From: Balneolales bacterium
GTDB taxonomy: Bacteria; Bacteroidota; Rhodothermia; Balneolales; Natronogracilivirgulaceae
NCBI GenBank assembly: GCA_007131625.1
Contig: SLQC01000381.1
Location: 1 to 9,645, forward strand
Direction of reading: 5' to 3'
Length of the DNA: 9,645 bases
The notes under the pieces are model-generated. The model was not told the DNA's origin, made no database searches, and was given only the letters and a program-made list of their open reading frames with translations. Made by a program: the position numbers and the translations under genes. Shown in pieces: positions 7,060 through 9,645 of the stretch (its first letter is position 1; each line of letters starts with the position of its first letter).

Positions 7060-7608
7060 ATGAAAAAAGTTTGGATTTTATTTGGATTTGTATTTGTCAT
7101 CGGACTAACGGCTCCCGTGGAAATAGCGCAGGCACAAGATCAGCTGACGATCGGATATGTCGATCCTTCGATGATCATGAGAAGTATGCCGGAAATGGCA
7201 GCCATTGAGCGTAGACTTCAAAATTTTGTTGAACGGAAACGCCAGGAATTTACCGAGAAAGAGGCTAACTTCAACCAGGAAGTGGAACAGTATCAACAAA
7301 AAATTGCGGTTATATCCGAAGAAGCCCAACGGCAGGAAGAACAGCGTCTGGCAGAGTTGAATCTTGAACTTCAAGAATTCCAACAAAATTTTCAGCAAGA
7401 GATTCAGGAACGGCAATACACGTTACTCGAACCACTGCTCGATAAAATACAGGGTGCTATTGAAGAGGTAGCCAGTGAGAGAAATATGACATTTGTCCTC
7501 AACACCATGACCAACCAAGGCGATTTCATCATTCTTTACGCATCCGATGAAGCACAGCAGAATTATGATATAACGGACGCTGTCATGCAGCGTCTTGACC
7601 TCATGTAA
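7060..7608 (+). CDS. skp: Skp/OmpH-family periplasmic chaperone, third copy
   Basis: A 182-aa Skp-like chaperone. The signal peptide begins MKKVW, has a hydrophobic core to about residue 17, and likely ends AQA-QD near 25-26. The mature part starts TIGYVDPSMIMRSMPE, has a coiled coil about 50-125 with very high Gln and Glu, and ends with the body strands MTFVLNTMTNQGDFIILYAS. It is close in layout to the second copy and lies 23 bases downstream, so the two are probably one transcript; an AGG at 7046-7048 is a weak ribosome site. Mature charge by my count is about 14 basic against 30 acidic residues, the most acidic of the three. It could serve different clients from the first copy or simply raise dosage; sequence alone cannot separate these. 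Confidence 0.92.
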   Translation: MKKVWILFGFVFVIGLTAPVEIAQAQDQLTIGYVDPSMIMRSMPEMAAIERRLQNFVERKRQEFTEKEANFNQEVEQYQQKIAVISEEAQRQEEQRLAELNLELQEFQQNFQQEIQERQYTLLEPLLDKIQGAIEEVASERNMTFVLNTMTNQGDFIILYASDEAQQNYDITDAVMQRLDLM

Positions 7609-7619
7609 GAGTATGGTAC

Positions 7620-7639
7620 GGAGGTAATCTTCAACCTCT
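7620..7639 (+). promoter_or_regulatory. Shine-Dalgarno-like GGAGGT inside a small hairpin before rnhB
   Basis: GGAGGT at 7620-7625 is the best ribosome site match in the window, yet no usable start codon lies at normal spacing after it. ACCTC at 7634-7638 pairs perfectly with GAGGT across an 8-base loop, and a G-T wobble extends the stem to 7620/7639. The likely rnhB start (GTG, 7650) is 24 bases beyond the GGAGGT. It may be a weak translational control element or chance; there is no T-run after it, so I do not call a terminator. Confidence 0.3.
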
Positions 7640-7649
7640 CTTTCTGCCT

Positions 7650-8282
7650 GTGCAATCACACGATCCATACCGGCTGGAGAAAAATCTTTGGGATGAGGGG
7701 TTTCAAAGAGTCATGGGGCTCGATGAAGTTGGCCGTGGATGTCTCGCCGGTCCGGTCGTTGCAGCAGGTGTTGTGCTTGATCCTGCACATCCTGTGCCGG
7801 GTATCACCGACAGTAAAAAGCTCAATGCAGTTCAGCGGGCAGCTATTGCCGAAAAGATAAGATGTCAAGCCTTATGCTGTACGGTAGCCTGGTGTGATAT
7901 CGAGGAAATCAACAGGTACAATATTCTGAATGCTTCACTCAGGGCAATGGCTAAATGTGTAGATAAAGCAGATCCGCAACCTGATTTCCTTTTGATCGAC
8001 GGAAACAAAGGAATCGATACCATGCTTATTCGCTCCGAGACGGTTATCGGAGGCGATTATAAGAGTGCAAGTATCGGCGCCGCATCTATTCTCGCTAAAG
8101 TCTACAGAGATCAATTGATGCTGGAACTGCACAGGCAGTTTCCGGAATTCGGGTGGGATAAAAATGTCGGATATCCAACATCCCGTCACTATGAGGCATT
8201 GGCAACTTTTGGCTATACCCCTTGTCATCGGACCTCATTTCGATTACGCACAGAACAAATTTATCGGAAATCATCAGGATGA
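7650..8282 (+). CDS. rnhB: Ribonuclease HII
   Basis: Cytoplasmic nuclease that cuts RNA in RNA-DNA hybrids and starts removal of single ribonucleotides misincorporated in DNA. At 210 aa it has the usual size. The four acidic catalytic residues are present: Asp25 and Glu26 in LDEVGRG (24-30), Asp117 in LLIDGNK (114-120) and Asp154 in SILAKVYRD (146-154). DSKKL (54-58) and GDYKSASIGAAS (135-146) are the other family blocks; Tyr137 stands where Ser is usual (GDSKS). I start it at GTG 7650, which leaves about 21 residues before the first strand. The next ATG (7713) would remove part of that strand, and the frame is open back past 7606, so the start is uncertain. It lies 41 bp after the third skp gene and could share its transcript. 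Its stop is 70 bp from the stop of convergent rodA; I see no clear terminator hairpin between them. Confidence 0.94.
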   Translation: MQSHDPYRLEKNLWDEGFQRVMGLDEVGRGCLAGPVVAAGVVLDPAHPVPGITDSKKLNAVQRAAIAEKIRCQALCCTVAWCDIEEINRYNILNASLRAMAKCVDKADPQPDFLLIDGNKGIDTMLIRSETVIGGDYKSASIGAASILAKVYRDQLMLELHRQFPEFGWDKNVGYPTSRHYEALATFGYTPCHRTSFRLRTEQIYRKSSG

Positions 8283-8352
8283 TAGTCTGGACAACCCGGC
8301 GAATAGTCAGAAAAAATGTGCGGGGAGTTCAAGTGTGCAAGTGACAGAGCTT

Positions 8353-9603
8353 TCAGGAGTAGATGCTGAACTCTCGCTTGTAGAAATCGAAATTAAGGCA
8401 GATAGCCAGCATAATAGTGTATGAGAGAAAAGCCGAACCACCGTAACTGATGAATGGCAGTGGGAGTCCGATTACCGGAAGCAATCCCATCGCACTGCCC
8501 AGATTAATCACAAAATGGACAAAGAAGATGGTTGTCACCCCGACAATCACAAGCTGGGCAAACGGGTGTTTATGCTCGCCGGCGATATTGAGCAGACGCA
8601 AAAACATGATGGCAAAAATCAGTAGCAGCGATCCTGCCCCAATGAAACCGAACTCCTCGGCAATTACCGGAAAGATGAAGTCAGTCCACTGTTCTGGCAG
8701 GAATCGGAGCTGTGTTTGCGTTCCTTCCAGAAATCCCTTACCCCAAAAACCACCTGACCCAATTGCCGTTTTGGCCTGGAGTACATTCCACCCGGCTCCT
8801 TGCGGATCGATAGAGGGATTGACGAAAGCCTCGATTCGAGCCTGTTGATGGGGTTTGAGAACCTGATGAAGGGCAACCTGGACCCCGATGACGACGAGTA
8901 TTCCAACAATCAGAGCTGATGTGGTCAGCCAGACTCGTTTCTGAATAAAAAAGATGGCGACAGTGAGAATCATTACAAAAATGAGTCCGATTTTCCAGTT
9001 TAATACGGAAACATATGCTATGATTGCGGGAGATATAAGAAACAGAGAAATACCGTATGGGAGCCCGGACCAGAAAAGCATGACCGGAATTATTGAAAGC
9101 AGGACAATGGCGGTACCGGCATCGTTCTGTAACACGATGATGATACTCGGGATAATCATCAATATAATGGCGAACAGTGCAGATCCGATATGTTCGGTAG
9201 TGATATCCCGTCGGCTGGTCAGGTAGTTGGCGACCACCAGTATTGTCGCCAACTTAAGCATCTCACTGATCTGAAAACGGACATTTCCGATCACAAGCCA
9301 CCGTTTGGCACCGCCAGCCTCCGTTCCCCATATTACGGTTGCTATGGCCAGGATGATACAAATGACATAGAGGAGGTAGGAGAGCTGCTGAATCGTACGC
9401 GGATTGATAAATTGGATGGTGACCAGGGCTACTAAGGAAATGGCTACCCAAACAAGCTGATTGTAAAAATTATTCTGTATGTAATCAGGCAAGAATTGGG
9501 AAACAGGTCCGAGAGTTGCACTGTAGATGGCCACGAGCCCCGCTGTCAGAAGAAAAACCCAACAGATAATCAGCAACCAGTCAAACTCTTTATACCACGC
9601 CAT
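8353..9603 (-). CDS. rodA: SEDS-family peptidoglycan glycosyltransferase RodA
   Basis: Integral membrane enzyme that polymerises lipid II into glycan strands for side-wall elongation, working with the transpeptidase PBP2. The 416-aa protein has about ten hydrophobic segments (from roughly 9-29 to 388-405). SEDS motifs in order: GGAKRWLVIGNVRFQISEM (about 97-115), QNDAGTA (159-165), the long conserved stretch starting GAGWNVLQAKTAIGSGGFWGKG (269-290), EQWTDFIF (304-311) with the catalytic Asp308 in the extracytoplasmic loop, and GLPLPFISYGGSA (379-391). The LEGTQTQLRFLPEQ wording favours RodA over FtsW, whose family usually reads SxxKxxYLPE. ATG is on the minus strand at 9603; AGGAG lies 10 bases upstream of it. 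It is convergent with rnhB, so belongs to a different transcript, probably following mrdA beyond the window. It links functionally to uppS, since the lipid II it uses carries the C55 chain. Confidence 0.95.
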   Translation of the reverse strand: MAWYKEFDWLLIICWVFLLTAGLVAIYSATLGPVSQFLPDYIQNNFYNQLVWVAISLVALVTIQFINPRTIQQLSYLLYVICIILAIATVIWGTEAGGAKRWLVIGNVRFQISEMLKLATILVVANYLTSRRDITTEHIGSALFAIILMIIPSIIIVLQNDAGTAIVLLSIIPVMLFWSGLPYGISLFLISPAIIAYVSVLNWKIGLIFVMILTVAIFFIQKRVWLTTSALIVGILVVIGVQVALHQVLKPHQQARIEAFVNPSIDPQGAGWNVLQAKTAIGSGGFWGKGFLEGTQTQLRFLPEQWTDFIFPVIAEEFGFIGAGSLLLIFAIMFLRLLNIAGEHKHPFAQLVIVGVTTIFFVHFVINLGSAMGLLPVIGLPLPFISYGGSAFLSYTIMLAICLNFDFYKREFSIYS

Positions 9604-9610
9604 TTATTAA

Positions 9611-9645
9611 CTACTCCTGTTCTTCACGAGGTGTGAACGTTTTAA
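9611..9645 (-). CDS. Possible 3' end of the gene upstream of rodA (plausibly mrdA/PBP2)
   Basis: Read on the minus strand, the last bases of the window give ten sense codons (KTFTPREEQE) and a TAG stop at 9613-9611, 7 bases before the rodA ATG. The AGGAG used for rodA would lie inside the last codons and stop, a common arrangement for coupled genes. A second frame (ending TAA at 9609-9607) is also open, so the reading frame is not certain. The mrdA guess rests only on the usual mrdA-rodA gene order, not on the ten residues seen. Confidence 0.3.
   Translation of the reverse strand, partial: KTFTPREEQE
9614..9618 (-). promoter_or_regulatory. Ribosome binding site of rodA
   Basis: AGGAG on the minus strand, 10 bases before the rodA ATG. 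It is one of the few good Shine-Dalgarno matches at usable spacing in this window and supports the ATG at 9603. Confidence 0.5.

Noticed and set aside
8283..8352. Bidirectional terminator between convergent rnhB and rodA
   Set aside because: I looked for inverted repeats with flanking A or T runs and found only 3 to 4 bp pairings; a short direct repeat of CAAGTG is present but not informative.
1..9645. Mobile, phage, CRISPR, defence or toxin-antitoxin system
   Set aside because: Every sizeable coding region is a recognisable housekeeping or envelope gene, base composition looks even throughout, and no repeats or integrase/transposase motifs are seen.

Overview
The window is a stretch of ordinary bacterial chromosome from the Bacteroidota/FCB side of the tree. 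My best guess is Balneolota or a close relative (Rhodothermota). The guess rests on gene content (a bamA followed by OmpH/Skp genes, next to uppS), weak or absent Shine-Dalgarno sites with A-rich leaders, one candidate promoter of the TTTG / TAnnTTTG kind, and moderate GC. I could not run a database search, so the lineage is an inference.

Layout, plus strand, left to right: the 3' part of an S41 C-terminal processing protease gene cut by the window edge; a PHP-domain phosphoesterase of the YciV/RNase AM type; ribH (lumazine synthase); uppS (undecaprenyl diphosphate synthase); bamA (outer-membrane assembly factor); a first skp/ompH gene that overlaps the bamA stop codon; a 127-bp gap with a candidate promoter; two more skp/ompH genes; and rnhB (RNase HII). 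On the minus strand, convergent with rnhB, is rodA (SEDS peptidoglycan polymerase). The last 35 bases probably hold the final codons of the gene upstream of rodA, plausibly the PBP2 gene mrdA.

The theme is envelope building. UppS makes the C55 lipid carrier used for peptidoglycan and surface polysaccharides. RodA polymerises glycan strands from lipid II. BamA folds outer-membrane proteins, which Skp-type chaperones carry across the periplasm. The S41 protease trims or degrades envelope proteins. The PHP protein, RibH and RNase HII are housekeeping enzymes for RNA processing, riboflavin synthesis and removal of RNA from DNA. From the protease to the first skp the genes are tightly packed (gaps of 2 to 52 bp, or an overlap) and could be one transcript.

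I found no mobile element, CRISPR array, tRNA, rRNA, toxin-antitoxin pair or defence system, and no convincing unknown system. No gene-free stretch exceeds 300 bp. The points most worth a second look are the three tandem and strongly acidic Skp paralogues, a Lys in place of the usual Arg in the BamA loop-6 motif, small palindromes in the uppS and bamA leaders, a hairpin that would cover a strong Shine-Dalgarno sequence before rnhB, and in-frame stops in the first 23 bases where the protease gene should continue.
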